Positions 1-9,124 of a stretch of 61,501 nt of DNA are shown here, one piece after another. The stretch is taken from the NCBI GenBank assembly GCA_030445745.1, contig JASUTE010000009.1, positions 1 through 61,501 of the forward strand. Reading direction: 5' to 3'. The notes under the pieces were generated by a model. It was not told the origin of the DNA and did not search any database. It saw only the letters and a list, made by a program, of their open reading frames with translations. Within the stretch, counting starts at the first letter, position 1. Every line of letters begins with the position of its first letter. The DNA is from Candidatus Cloacimonadota bacterium (GTDB lineage: Bacteria; Cloacimonadota; Cloacimonadia; Cloacimonadales; TCS61). Position numbers and translations under genes: made by a program.

Positions 1-948
1 TGCCAAGTATCTGAACCATCTGGTAATCTACCATAAGAAACATCAGATGTTTGTTCACCAAAGGTTAATGAATCGATGATAGTTGTTCCATCAACATCTT
101 TTAGACCTATTTGCTCTCCATCACCAGATAATTTGACATCAGCCAGATGCAGAGCACCTTGTTCTGGTTCTTTATCTGCCCACAAAAGGAGAAAGCCTCC
201 TGGAGGAATCGTGGTAAGATCAGGATCATCTGCTGGAATTTGGCTGTTAGTTAGTTCTTCTAAATCATCAGTTAAGTACATTCCCGCTATATCTTTAGCA
301 ATATTACCGGCATTATAAATTTCGATCCAGTCATCATAATCGCCTTCGTCATCAGCGATTGTAGTCTCGTTGCTGGCCATGAATTCATTTATCAATAAAA
401 TTGCCTGGGGAGTGTCTCCACTTCCATTTGCAGAACCGGGAGTAGGCATTGTACCATAATCTGCACCAAAATATTCCCAGTTATCATCACCATCTGGTAA
501 TCTACCATAAGAAACATCAGATGTTTGTTCACCAAAGGTTAATGAATCGATGATAGTTGTTCCATCAACATCTGTTAGACCTATTTGCTCTCCATCACCA
601 GATAATTTTACATCAGCCAGATGCAGAGCACCTTGTTCTGGTTCTTTATCTGCCCAAATAACCAGATATCCACCAGCTTCAATTGTGGTTAGGATAGGAT
701 TATCAGCTGGAATTTGGCTGTTAGTAAGATCTGTAAGGTCATCTGTGAAGTACATACCACCGATATCTATTGCTTCATCACCAGCGTTGTAAATCTCTAT
801 CCAATCATCATGGTTTTCAAATTCATCTACAGGGCCAAAATCGTTACTAGCCATAAATTCGTTTATGACTAATCCCCGGTTGGGAATTTCTGGACCTGTA
901 CTGGAGTCATCATCGTCACTACAGCTTGCAAGTAGGAAAATTGCTACT
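1..948 (-). repeat. Tandem 474-bp internal repeat of the LTD coding region
   Basis: Bases 17 to about 170 recur almost unchanged from 491, an offset of 474 bases, and similarity continues at lower identity through each unit. Each unit encodes one LTD module plus linker. The near-identical part points to recent duplication or gene conversion inside the gene. Confidence 0.85.
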
Positions 949-980
949 GAAGCTGCAATTAATAACTTAAATAATTTCAT
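1..980 (-). CDS. Lamin-tail-domain (LTD) repeat lipoprotein, 3' end outside window
   Basis: The reading frame opens at an ATG ending at 980, preceded by AGGAG, and stays open to the window edge, so the C-terminus is missing. The N-terminus is a lipoprotein signal (hydrophobic stretch ending in lipobox LASC) followed by an Asp/Ser-rich linker. Then come at least two LTD-like units, each starting with an INEFMASN-type motif and carrying DDWIEIYN, GMYxTDDL and GRLPDG motifs. LTD domains are beta-sandwich modules found in secreted or surface proteins, sometimes attached to extracellular nucleases or phosphatases. It lies 14 bases after another LTD lipoprotein, at the end of the phosphate-type operon. 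An outer-membrane or surface location is inferred. An enzymatic domain could follow beyond the edge. Confidence 0.8.
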   Translation of the reverse strand, partial: MKLFKLLIAASVAIFLLASCSDDDDSSTGPEIPNRGLVINEFMASNDFGPVDEFENHDDWIEIYNAGDEAIDIGGMYFTDDLTDLTNSQIPADNPILTTIEAGGYLVIWADKEPEQGALHLADVKLSGDGEQIGLTDVDGTTIIDSLTFGEQTSDVSYGRLPDGDDNWEYFGADYGTMPTPGSANGSGDTPQAILLINEFMASNETTIADDEGDYDDWIEIYNAGNIAKDIAGMYLTDDLEELTNSQIPADDPDLTTIPPGGFLLLWADKEPEQGALHLADVKLSGDGEQIGLKDVDGTTIIDSLTFGEQTSDVSYGRLPDGSDTW

Positions 981-994
981 AATTACTCCTTTTT

Positions 995-1543
995 TTAATG
1001 GTTAGGGCCACCTGGAGTGGATGGATTTAATATCTGCCACTCATCATGACCATCAGGAACTCTTCCTTCCGATTGATCATCGGGGATTACGGTTGTATTA
1101 TGTTGATCGATAATAGTAGAGCCATCTTTGTCTACCAAAGCAAAATCTTCATCATCGCTTAATTTACAATCCAGATGAAGTGTACCAAGTTGTGGCTCAC
1201 CATCTGCTACTAAAACGAGATAACCGCCAGGTTGGATAGTAGTAAGCGCAGGATCATCATCACCAATCATAGATTGATCGAGTTCGCTCAGATCATCGGT
1301 GATATACATGCCACCAATATCAATTGCGGTATCTGTTCCATTATAAAGTTCTATCCAATCGGGGAAATCACCTGGTGCTTCGGGGATATCAACATTATTG
1401 TTATGACTCATAAATTCGTTTATGCAAAGCTTATTCAAAGGTTGTGGCCCCGGTTCAGGGCTGGTTGGAGTTTCTTCATCTAAACTACATCCTATAACTA
1501 CTAGTGCCAGTGTTATTATGCTTATTATTAATATTTTTTTCAT
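995..1543 (-). CDS. Single-domain LTD lipoprotein
   Basis: This 182-residue protein starts with a signal peptide ending in lipobox VIGC at about residue 19. A Pro/Glu-rich spacer follows, then one LTD module (INEFMSHN, DWIELYNG, GMYITDDL, GRVPDG motifs). It is homologous to the repeats in the next gene but has only one unit. It starts 12 bases after the porin stop and ends 14 bases before the next LTD gene, so it is co-transcribed. It probably sits in the outer membrane or on the cell surface. No catalytic motif is visible, and an adhesive or structural role is only a guess. Confidence 0.8.
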   Translation of the reverse strand: MKKILIISIITLALVVIGCSLDEETPTSPEPGPQPLNKLCINEFMSHNNNVDIPEAPGDFPDWIELYNGTDTAIDIGGMYITDDLSELDQSMIGDDDPALTTIQPGGYLVLVADGEPQLGTLHLDCKLSDDEDFALVDKDGSTIIDQHNTTVIPDDQSEGRVPDGHDEWQILNPSTPGGPNH

Positions 1544-1555
1544 CGTTTGCCCCCC

Positions 1556-2809
1556 TTACCAAAATACTACTGTCATAAATTGGAAGTAATTTGTATCATA
1601 ACCATCTTCACCAACATCATAGTCACCTTCAGAATCAGCATTCTGAGATTGGTCTACGATGGTATAGGAAGTTTGGAATTTAACGTTCGGATTAGGATAC
1701 CAATTCAAACCAAAAGTGATGTTATTAGCTGTACCACCATAAACTCCAGCATCGGCATCGTTAAGATCCAGATGGCTGTATCTTACAGCAACTTCCCAGG
1801 CACCCAATTTGTTATTTTTAGGAATTAATTGGCCAAATTCGCCATCATTCAAGTTCCAGGCTCTTCTTTCACCAGTAAGAGCCCAAGCTAGGAAAGCATA
1901 GCCACCTTCGAAAGAGGCATCTTCTAGGCTGGATTTATCCTGGCGAATTACATTGGCCATAATATATTCCGATTGGAAATGGAAGCTTCTGTATTGGAAA
2001 GCTCCTTCCAAACCATATCTTTGTACATGGTCAACTTCATCGATACCGCTTGTATCCAAAAATTCAACATCACCGTTTTTAGTTTCAGGTTCACTTTTAA
2101 ATTCTACTTCATGTGTTTCATCGAAAGGTAGCGAATAAACGCCAGCTACTCCCAGATGTACCAGCATATCTTTATTAATTTCTGGCGCAGCTACAAAGCG
2201 TAAAGCAGCTCCATTACCAGTTTCATCAACTTCTTTTTCATAATCGCTTTTACTTTCTATAGCTAGAGTTTGGGTAAAAATAGAAGTACGTAGATTGAAC
2301 GGAACTGTTCCCATTTTACCCCATTTAGAATATTCTAAACCAAATTGGCGGTCTGTTTGAAAAGCCAACATAGGATAAGCTCTTTCTGGGAATATTAAAT
2401 ATCTAGAAGAGGAAAGCTCTTCCATTCCTAATGCTTGCTTGAAATTACCAAATTTTAAATGACTATTTGCGAATCCATTATAACCAAGCCACATATCTTT
2501 TATCTCTACTAAATCGCCTTCAGCAACATCGATATCCCATTCTGATATCCAATATTTCCAAAGCCTAGTTTTAACGGCAAATCTTGCCTTTCTTAAGTTA
2601 GTTTGATTGCTAAGGATATTATCTGGATCATCGAACCAATAGGTTCCGTTGATATAAAAACGGGTATCTAAATAAGTTTGAAAATTCCCGTCTTCTGATT
2701 GCCATACTAAATGACCGGTGTTGTTCCAGCCGAGTTTTCCTTCGGATACTTCGGCTAACAAAGCACCAGCCAGAATAACAATCATAACCAATAACATTGC
2801 TCTTTTCAT
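1556..2809 (-). CDS. OprP/OprO-like phosphate-selective porin family protein
   Basis: The 417-residue protein has a signal peptide (about residues 1-20) and then alternating beta-strand sequence. It opens with the pattern typical of the Porin_O_P family: LxWRSxDG-like start, YLDTRFYINGTYW, and an RKARFAVKTRLWKYW strand. It ends in an aromatic residue (FW), as outer-membrane barrels do. Family members form trimeric channels for phosphate or polyphosphate. The gene follows PiT and the TctCBA genes in the same operon, which supports a solute-uptake role across the outer membrane. Phosphate selectivity is inferred from family and context; the basic channel residues were not mapped. A few OprP-family proteins have other or unknown specificity. 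Confidence 0.75.
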   Translation of the reverse strand: MKRAMLLVMIVILAGALLAEVSEGKLGWNNTGHLVWQSEDGNFQTYLDTRFYINGTYWFDDPDNILSNQTNLRKARFAVKTRLWKYWISEWDIDVAEGDLVEIKDMWLGYNGFANSHLKFGNFKQALGMEELSSSRYLIFPERAYPMLAFQTDRQFGLEYSKWGKMGTVPFNLRTSIFTQTLAIESKSDYEKEVDETGNGAALRFVAAPEINKDMLVHLGVAGVYSLPFDETHEVEFKSEPETKNGDVEFLDTSGIDEVDHVQRYGLEGAFQYRSFHFQSEYIMANVIRQDKSSLEDASFEGGYAFLAWALTGERRAWNLNDGEFGQLIPKNNKLGAWEVAVRYSHLDLNDADAGVYGGTANNITFGLNWYPNPNVKFQTSYTIVDQSQNADSEGDYDVGEDGYDTNYFQFMTVVFW

Positions 2810-2838
2810 TCTCTCCTCCTTTGTTTGCTATCTACTTT

Positions 2839-4329
2839 TTAATTTGACAGCTCTTTTTTATTATAAAGTTTATTTCTAAGAAGAGGCCAGCCGAACGAAA
2901 TTATAGCTAGGATCAATAATATCAGGCTAACCGGTCTGGCAAGGAAAATTTTATAACCGCCCATCATTACAGCCCGGCGGAAGTTTGTTTCTGCTATATT
3001 TCCTAATACAATTCCCAGTACAATGGGAGCTACCGGATAATTATTGCGGCGCAAAAGCCAACCAAAGATACCAAAACCAAGGCAAGCGATAATATCGAAG
3101 AAAGAATAGCGAACTGCGAAACTACCAATGATAGAGACAGTAAAGATCATAGGATAGAGGATTTTTTTCGGAACTACAGTAACTTTTACCCACAATTTAC
3201 TGCCAAAGAGTCCTAAAATAAGCAGCACTACATTTGCCAAAAGCAAGCTGGCAAAAATGCCATAAATTATTTCGGGATTATTGTTGAAAAGCTGGGGGCC
3301 TGGGGTAAGGTCGTGAATCATGAGTGCACCGATAAGTACAGCTGTGGAAGCACTACCGGGGATTCCTAATGTTAGCAATGGAACCAAAGCACCGCCTACC
3401 GAGCTGCTATTGGCTGCTTCAGCTGAGGCTACTCCCTCCAAGCTACCTTTACCAAATTTTTCCGGTTCTTTGCTGGTACGTTTGGAAACATCATATGAAA
3501 TAAAGGCAGCAATTGTAGCACCAGCACCGGGGAAAATTCCGATAATGGTTCCCAAAATACTGGAACGTAGTATAGTAAATTTCAGTTTCCAATATTCCAA
3601 GAATGATGGCCAGCGTGTTTTTCCTAAATCTATTTTTTTACTCTTGAAATTTTGTTCTTCAATCTGCTTGAAGACTTCGCTAAGCGCAAAAAGGCCTATT
3701 AAAGCTGGGATTAATGAAAAGCCATCGTAAAGATTAACAGAGCCAAAGGTAAATCGGCTAACACCCGAGATAGGGTCGATTCCAATTGTGTTTATGAGTA
3801 AGCCAAAGATTGCAGCGATGAAGGCTTTTAGCCAATTCCTACCTCCCAGTGTGGCTACTGTTGTTAAACCAAAAACTGCAAGGGCAAAATATTCAGCCGG
3901 GTGGAATTTTACGGCTATTTTGGCCAGTTGTACACTGAATAAAATTAGTATAATAGTACCAATAAAGCCACCAACGGTTGATGAAATCAAAGAAACCCCT
4001 AAACCCATGCCTGGTTTGTTTTGTTTGGTAAGCTCGTAGCCATCGAAAGATGTAACTACAGCCGAGGGAGTTCCTGGAGCATTTATCGTAACAGCTGTTA
4101 TCGAACCACCGTAATTAGCCGAAATATAGATAGAAATTAATAAAATTAGCGCTAACGTGGGAGACATAGCATAGGTAAACGGTACTAAAAGAGCAACACC
4201 CATCGAAGGTGATAACCCCGGCATAGCACCAGCTAAAATTCCCATTATTACACCTAATACTATGAAAAGTAGTGGTTGCCATCCCAATACAAAACTAAAT
4301 CCTTGTAATAAATTTGTTAAAATTTCCAT
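2839..4329 (-). CDS. tctA: TctA-family large membrane subunit of a tripartite tricarboxylate transporter
   Basis: This 496-residue polytopic protein has the TctA signatures: an N-terminal [17 protein letters not shown] segment, [17 protein letters not shown], a second copy-like [15 protein letters not shown] and the [16 protein letters not shown] loop. Length is normal for the family (about 500). TctA forms the ion-coupled translocation channel in the inner membrane and works with a small membrane subunit (TctB) and a binding protein (TctC), here fused in the preceding gene 9 bases away. The family transports citrate, tricarballylate, other carboxylates and some aromatic acids. The substrate here is unknown; the phosphate-gene context may hint at a phosphorylated or metal-chelating acid. 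Confidence 0.9.
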   Translation of the reverse strand: MEILTNLLQGFSFVLGWQPLLFIVLGVIMGILAGAMPGLSPSMGVALLVPFTYAMSPTLALILLISIYISANYGGSITAVTINAPGTPSAVVTSFDGYELTKQNKPGMGLGVSLISSTVGGFIGTIILILFSVQLAKIAVKFHPAEYFALAVFGLTTVATLGGRNWLKAFIAAIFGLLINTIGIDPISGVSRFTFGSVNLYDGFSLIPALIGLFALSEVFKQIEEQNFKSKKIDLGKTRWPSFLEYWKLKFTILRSSILGTIIGIFPGAGATIAAFISYDVSKRTSKEPEKFGKGSLEGVASAEAANSSSVGGALVPLLTLGIPGSASTAVLIGALMIHDLTPGPQLFNNNPEIIYGIFASLLLANVVLLILGLFGSKLWVKVTVVPKKILYPMIFTVSIIGSFAVRYSFFDIIACLGFGIFGWLLRRNNYPVAPIVLGIVLGNIAETNFRRAVMMGGYKIFLARPVSLILLILAIISFGWPLLRNKLYNKKELSN

Positions 4330-4338
4330 ATTTATCCT

Positions 4339-5859
4339 TTAAAGTAACATTTCTATTAATTTGCCTACTGGCAACGGTACGAAGAGTAATTTATAAAATA
4401 TGAAATAGGAAAACAGGAGCCAGCCAAGTGAGATGAAAAGTGTACTCCAGTATTTTCTGTAACCCAACATTAGAATACCTGCTGGCAAAAAGAAAAAAGT
4501 ACTGATAAAATAACCCAGATAATAGATGCCTAGTAGGTATAGTATTAACAAAAACATGAACTTGAAAACCATCTTAGAACTTACAGATGATTCTTTAACA
4601 ACCTGTTCTTTTTTGACATTTTTAATTAGCACAATAATATTTAAAGGGATTAGTAGAAATATCCATAAGCGGGGTACTACAGCTGAGCTAACTTCTTCTT
4701 TACTTGGAAAAGTAAACGAAAGCAGGAAGAATATAAGCGAGAGGATAATAAAAAATATTGGAATAAGTAAACTACCTATATTTCCTTGGAAAGAAGACGA
4801 TTTTATTACAATAGTAACTATTAGAAATACTAAAAGAGAAATGAGTAAAAGCAGGTTTTGATAAACAGGATTTTTTAGTTTAGAAACAAAATTGTCTTGT
4901 TCCTTGCTTAAAATACCAATTTTTTGCAGATAATGAGTAAACTCTTCTTTGTCCTGATGTACAATTTGAGTGAATTCATCTGACTTTTTATAGGTTACAT
5001 CAATAGCACCTTGTTTCCAATAATTTTGCCAATCAGGGTCATTGGTAACCTTATGAAATAAATCATCGTACCATGCTCTTATTTTAACAGGCGTACCTTT
5101 TTTATATACAAAACCACGCCACATATATTCATTATCCATACCTTCTATGCCCAATTCGGCAAAGGTGGGTGCCTGGGGGAATGGAGATAGTCTTTTTTCA
5201 CTTGAAACTGCAGCTATTTTCAAATTATCATTACCTAAAACATCTCGGGGATTACCCACATAAGCAACTCCTTGTTCACCCAGCAAGGCTGCAAGAGCTT
5301 TGCCTCCACTTTTAAAGGGTATCCATCGCGCTTCTATTCCTGCTTTTTCCCAAATTTTTAGAGCAGTAACATGGTCTAAGCCACCGTTTGCAGGACCTAC
5401 CCATAATTGTTTGCCATTTTTTTTGCGAGCATCTGCCAGCAGGTTAGGCCAACTATTTACTTTGTTTTGTTTATTTACGATTACGCATTCGGGGTCTGCC
5501 ATTAACATAGCTGCCCAGTTTATGGCATCAATATAAGCTTCACCGCCAGAGGAAACTATTTTGGAAATATTTGATTTTGTGCAGGCAAAGATAGTATAGC
5601 CATCTGCTGGCAACTGTAGCAGTCGCTTCATGGCTACTATTCCCCCCGAACCAGGTTTATTTTCTACCACAAAAGTGGCATCAGTGTACTTGGAAGCAAT
5701 AGCGACGAATTTACGTGCTGTGATATCAATCAGCCCACCTGGGCCAGTATATACGATTACTGTTATAGGCTTTTCTGGGAAGGAAAATTCTTGTTCCGAT
5801 TGTTTGCAGGCAGCTAAAATTATGATCATAATTAGCAAAAATAATAAGTTTTTTTTCAT
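4339..5859 (-). CDS. TctC-TctB fusion: lipid-anchored binding protein joined to small membrane subunit
   Basis: The start is placed at the ATG ending at 5859 because GAGGAAAT precedes it and a signal peptide follows at once; an upstream ATG at 5898 lies inside the PiT gene. The 506-residue product has a lipobox (LAAC), then a full TctC/Bug-type binding domain to about residue 315. Landmarks are PEKPITVIV, a Bug loop (GPGGLIDITAR), ENKPGSGG and PADGYT. The rest has four predicted transmembrane segments and matches the TctB size and layout. TctC and TctB are normally separate proteins, the first freely periplasmic. Here the binding domain would be tethered at both ends. No frameshift or internal stop separates the two parts. 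Confidence 0.85.
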   Translation of the reverse strand: MKKNLLFLLIMIIILAACKQSEQEFSFPEKPITVIVYTGPGGLIDITARKFVAIASKYTDATFVVENKPGSGGIVAMKRLLQLPADGYTIFACTKSNISKIVSSGGEAYIDAINWAAMLMADPECVIVNKQNKVNSWPNLLADARKKNGKQLWVGPANGGLDHVTALKIWEKAGIEARWIPFKSGGKALAALLGEQGVAYVGNPRDVLGNDNLKIAAVSSEKRLSPFPQAPTFAELGIEGMDNEYMWRGFVYKKGTPVKIRAWYDDLFHKVTNDPDWQNYWKQGAIDVTYKKSDEFTQIVHQDKEEFTHYLQKIGILSKEQDNFVSKLKNPVYQNLLLLISLLVFLIVTIVIKSSSFQGNIGSLLIPIFFIILSLIFFLLSFTFPSKEEVSSAVVPRLWIFLLIPLNIIVLIKNVKKEQVVKESSVSSKMVFKFMFLLILYLLGIYYLGYFISTFFFLPAGILMLGYRKYWSTLFISLGWLLFSYFIFYKLLFVPLPVGKLIEMLL

Positions 5860-5869
5860 ATTTCCTCGT

Positions 5870-6919
5870 TTAATGATATACATTTTGTAAGAAAACATTT
5901 TGCATAAAGAAGAGCGCGATGTAAGTCAAAATAGCAGATGCAATTGGTGTTACAACCCATCCTAAACTAATTTGACCTAACTTTTTGAAGTTCAAATTAC
6001 GTCCACCTTTGGCGATACTAATACCCATTACCGATCCAACCACTGCTTGCGAGCTGGATACAGGAACCAAAGGAAATGCAGGTAGATGATTGGAAGTTAA
6101 AAAATCGTGCAAACTCTGTGAAGCAAACAGGAATAGGGTAAGCGAACTGGCCAAAACTACTACCAAAGCTGTTACTGGAGAGAGTTTGAAAATTCCAGAA
6201 CCCACCGTTTGCATTACTTTTTTTGAATAAGAAATAACGCCTATTCCTATGGCTATACCACCTAAAAGAAACAGCTGCTGCACAGAGGTAAAAGTAAAAA
6301 TTCCAGCAACAGAGATATCTTGGAAAGGCGATGCATTAATGAAAACCCCCATAACATTACCAATATTGTTTGCTCCTAAACTATAAGAACCAAAAGCTCC
6401 TACTATTAATAAACCAATACGCGTGTAGGAATCTAACCGCAGTAAGTGGATATTGGAACTTTCTATGAGTTTTTTTATTAAATGAAACAGTAAAAAAGCA
6501 AAGAGCGCAGACAAAATAGGGGAAAAGACCCAGGTTCCCACAATCTTGCTTAACGAGCTTATACTAGTTGCTGTTCCCGAAAAAAAATTCCAACCAATTA
6601 TAGCGCCTACGATAGCCTGAGAGGTGGAAACAGGTAATCCAGCTTTGGTCATCCATAAAACGGTGAGTGCCGCTGCTAAAGCTACAATAAAAGCGCCAGC
6701 TAGCTCGTTCACTTCACCCAGTTTTCCTAAAGTATGGGAGGCCCCCGCACCACTAACCACAGCTCCAATAATCACAAATATACTGCAAATTATTGCCGCT
6801 GTTCTGAATTTTATCATTTTAGTGCTAACAGCTGTGCCAAATATATTGGCTGCGTCATTGGCACCTAAAGACCAGCCTAAAAATAATCCGCTAGATAGAA
6901 AAAATAAAACTGTTAACAT
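5870..6919 (-). CDS. pit: PiT-family low-affinity inorganic phosphate permease
   Basis: The 349-residue polytopic protein carries the paired PiT (PF01384) signatures. The first is GANDAANIFGTAVSTK near residue 20 and the second LGANNIGNVMGVF in the middle. It also has GLPVSTSQAIVGAIIG and the matching C-terminal VPVSSSQAVVGSVMGI. Family members move phosphate, often as a metal-phosphate complex, with protons or sodium across the inner membrane. Length is close to bacterial and archaeal single-unit Pit proteins. It is preceded 15 bases upstream by its usual partner DUF47. Arsenate could also enter by this route. Confidence 0.92.
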   Translation of the reverse strand: MLTVLFFLSSGLFLGWSLGANDAANIFGTAVSTKMIKFRTAAIICSIFVIIGAVVSGAGASHTLGKLGEVNELAGAFIVALAAALTVLWMTKAGLPVSTSQAIVGAIIGWNFFSGTATSISSLSKIVGTWVFSPILSALFAFLLFHLIKKLIESSNIHLLRLDSYTRIGLLIVGAFGSYSLGANNIGNVMGVFINASPFQDISVAGIFTFTSVQQLFLLGGIAIGIGVISYSKKVMQTVGSGIFKLSPVTALVVVLASSLTLFLFASQSLHDFLTSNHLPAFPLVPVSSSQAVVGSVMGISIAKGGRNLNFKKLGQISLGWVVTPIASAILTYIALFFMQNVFLQNVYH

Positions 6920-6934
6920 AATTTATACCTGAAG

Positions 6935-7588
6935 TTAGATTCTTCTTTTAATTGCATATACCGACAATCTTTCGCATACAGACTCAGCTACATCGGAAAC
7001 TGCAGCGATTTTTTCGGTGAAATAGCGCATATGTACTTTGTGACTAAATTTTTCTATTTCTGCACTGGCAAAAACTTTGCGTTTAAGCTGTTCTTCCACA
7101 TCATCAGCTTCGTGTTCATAGAAATGAACCTTGTTGACATAGTTGCTAACCATATTTACCTGTCTGAAAAAAACTTGAGTTCCTTTTACCAATTCTTCTA
7201 CCGATTTGGAAGATAATTCTGCTAATTTCAAGAAATCTGATTTCAAGAATTCGGGTATTTCAGGGGTTTCTATGGAAAATTGTTCCAAAACCTTCTCGCA
7301 GATATCTACTATATCATCGATGTTCTCCAGCAACCCCAAAACATCACCACGAGATTCCGGAATTAGCATATAGGTATACAATTTCTGTTTAATCTCACGC
7401 CGTTTTTCATCTGCTTCCGATTCTATATCAGAAATTTCTATATACTTTTTCTCAAAATACTCGGTTTTGCCCTCAATATAAGCCTTTATACCTTCCAAAA
7501 ATAATAAACCAGCTGTGTTTACTCTATCAAGATAACTATCTATTTCAGTTTCCAACTGCTTCGACTTACTACTAAAAATTTTAGGCAT
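6935..7588 (-). CDS. DUF47 family PhoU-like partner of PiT
   Basis: This 217-residue, highly charged, all-helical protein matches the DUF47/PhoU-like family (PF01865). It has an ISDIESEADEKRREI segment near residue 50 and a second FYEHEADDVEEQ metal-binding-like motif near residue 155. The repeated E-x-E-A-D pattern is the family hallmark. DUF47 proteins are usually encoded beside pit genes and are thought to regulate the permease. The gene ends 15 bases before pit here. The protein is cytoplasmic, with no membrane segment. Confidence 0.9.
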   Translation of the reverse strand: MPKIFSSKSKQLETEIDSYLDRVNTAGLLFLEGIKAYIEGKTEYFEKKYIEISDIESEADEKRREIKQKLYTYMLIPESRGDVLGLLENIDDIVDICEKVLEQFSIETPEIPEFLKSDFLKLAELSSKSVEELVKGTQVFFRQVNMVSNYVNKVHFYEHEADDVEEQLKRKVFASAEIEKFSHKVHMRYFTEKIAAVSDVAESVCERLSVYAIKRRI

Positions 7589-7604
7589 CTTGGTTCTCCT
7601 GGGG

Positions 7605-8516
7605 CTATTTTAAATATAAATCGAACATTAAGCCGTGTCGCAGACCTCTATCGCTTATGGTAAAACTATTTATCCTAAAAATATCCATGATGGTTTTTAC
7701 AATTGCAGCACCAGCCAAAATAACATCGGCACGCTTGGGCTGCAGGCCTGGGATTTGCTTCCTTTGTTCTATTGTTTTATTACGGAATAGTTCCATTAGC
7801 TCGTCTACCTCGTCTGCAGTTATTTTAGTTCCCTGAATAATTTGTGGATCGTATTTTACCATCTTGTGTTTTACTGCTCCCATGCTGGTAACTGTTCCGC
7901 CAATTCCTATTAAAATTTCGGGTCTACGAGAGTTCAGGTGGGGTTGAAAAAAATCTTTTATATAAGCCATCATTTTTTCTTGTTCTTGCTTGGTAACAGG
8001 ATCGGAAAGTAAGAATTTTTCGGTAGGATGTACTGCTCCCAGATTCAAACTAATGCGATTTTTAAGTTCGGTTCCTTCGCCAAAGATAAATTCGGTGCTA
8101 CCGCCGCCAGTATCGAACACGCAAAGGTCTTTATTGGTTTTGCCAATAGTAGAAAGCACTGCTAAATAGGAAAGGCGCGCTTCTTCTTCTCCTTTTATTA
8201 CTTCAATATCCAAATCCAACTCATTTTTTACCTTTTGTATAAATTCAGAACTGTTTTGCGCCGTGCGTAAACACATGGTGCCCACAGCGGTAATTTCTTC
8301 CACATTCAATTCTCTGGCTTTTTGTTGAAATTCGCGCAAAGCTGTAATATTGCGCTGCATAGCTGTGTTGGATATTTTCCCAGTTTGGGAAAGCCCTTCA
8401 CCCAACCTAGCTATATTATTTGTGTCCACCAAGGTTTTAGCTTTACCATTTTCTATAGAAAAGGCAAAGAATTTAATAGAATTAGTGCCAATATCTAAAA
8501 TTGCATAGTTACTCAT
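7605..8516 (-). CDS. ppx: Ppx/GppA-family exopolyphosphatase
   Basis: The 303-residue protein has the ASKHA-fold phosphate loops of Ppx/GppA: ILDIGTNSIKFF at the N-terminus, FDTGGGSTEF near residue 140, NLGAVHPTEKF and IGIGGTVTSM. The Glu of the EEARLSY segment near residue 122 matches the catalytic region. It is the short form (about 300 residues, no C-terminal HD or helical domains), as in many bacteria and in Aquifex. The expected reaction is release of phosphate from polyphosphate or hydrolysis of pppGpp to ppGpp. The surrounding phosphate-transport genes favour the polyphosphate role. Confidence 0.9.
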   Translation of the reverse strand: MSNYAILDIGTNSIKFFAFSIENGKAKTLVDTNNIARLGEGLSQTGKISNTAMQRNITALREFQQKARELNVEEITAVGTMCLRTAQNSSEFIQKVKNELDLDIEVIKGEEEARLSYLAVLSTIGKTNKDLCVFDTGGGSTEFIFGEGTELKNRISLNLGAVHPTEKFLLSDPVTKQEQEKMMAYIKDFFQPHLNSRRPEILIGIGGTVTSMGAVKHKMVKYDPQIIQGTKITADEVDELMELFRNKTIEQRKQIPGLQPKRADVILAGAAIVKTIMDIFRINSFTISDRGLRHGLMFDLYLK

Positions 8517-8530
8517 ATATCATCTCCCGA

Positions 8531-9124
8531 TTAGTACTTCATATCGAAGGTCTGCTTCATTGCTTTAATATAGTTTATATTCTCGAATTTTTCTAACCCT
8601 AACTTTTTTACGGTTTTAAGTACTAAGTCGGGATTTGTATGTTCTACGGCAACTGTTTTAATACTGATATCATCGAATTTAACCTCGGCAAATTCAACGA
8701 TTGCTGCATCTACCAAAAAACCATTTCGTTTTTTCTTCACATCCACCATGCGCAACTGTGGATTCGGTGCAATTAAATCGTTCAAATATTCCTGATAGGA
8801 ATATTCATCCTTTTCTAGATAGGGAAGTTTTAACCCAAAGGCTTTATAGACTAATGCTAAGTCGTTTATATGAATAGGGAAGTCGGATTTAGCCAATACC
8901 GTCCATTGTTCCAACTTTGTTTTTTTATCAAACCTAATTGGGGTTTTGATATCCATCAATTCATCTCGGATTTTAGTGTTATCGTTACTTTGGTTAGAAA
9001 GAATATAAATTTCTGAACTTGATTTTAGACGTGGACTTGTGCCAAATTCTTTGATTTTTTCAATGTTTTCGGTAAAATCTTCACCAAAGGTGCGCCATTC
9101 CCATCTTGGAATAATTTTCTCCAT
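8531..9124 (-). CDS. CYTH-like (triphosphate tunnel) domain protein, tentative
   Basis: The 197-residue protein is rich in charged beta-strand-like sequence. It starts with a PRWEWRTF motif, then KIRDELMDIKT, a DVKKKRNGF strand, an EFAEVKFD strand and a VAVEHTNPDLVLKTVKKLGL tail. The alternating E/K/R strands suit a triphosphate-tunnel fold, which binds triphosphate or polyphosphate. The canonical opening ExExK is not clear (EWR instead), so the assignment is tentative. It overlaps the arsR stop by one base (TAATG) and lies 14 bases before ppx, so translation is probably coupled and a role with short-chain polyphosphate fits. Function is inferred. Confidence 0.55.
   Translation of the reverse strand: MEKIIPRWEWRTFGEDFTENIEKIKEFGTSPRLKSSSEIYILSNQSNDNTKIRDELMDIKTPIRFDKKTKLEQWTVLAKSDFPIHINDLALVYKAFGLKLPYLEKDEYSYQEYLNDLIAPNPQLRMVDVKKKRNGFLVDAAIVEFAEVKFDDISIKTVAVEHTNPDLVLKTVKKLGLEKFENINYIKAMKQTFDMKY

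Noticed and set aside
76-792. Two plus-strand frames of 80 codons at 76 and 550
   Set aside because: They are antisense shadows of the duplicated LTD units; the minus-strand frame carries the signal peptide, ribosome site and motifs.
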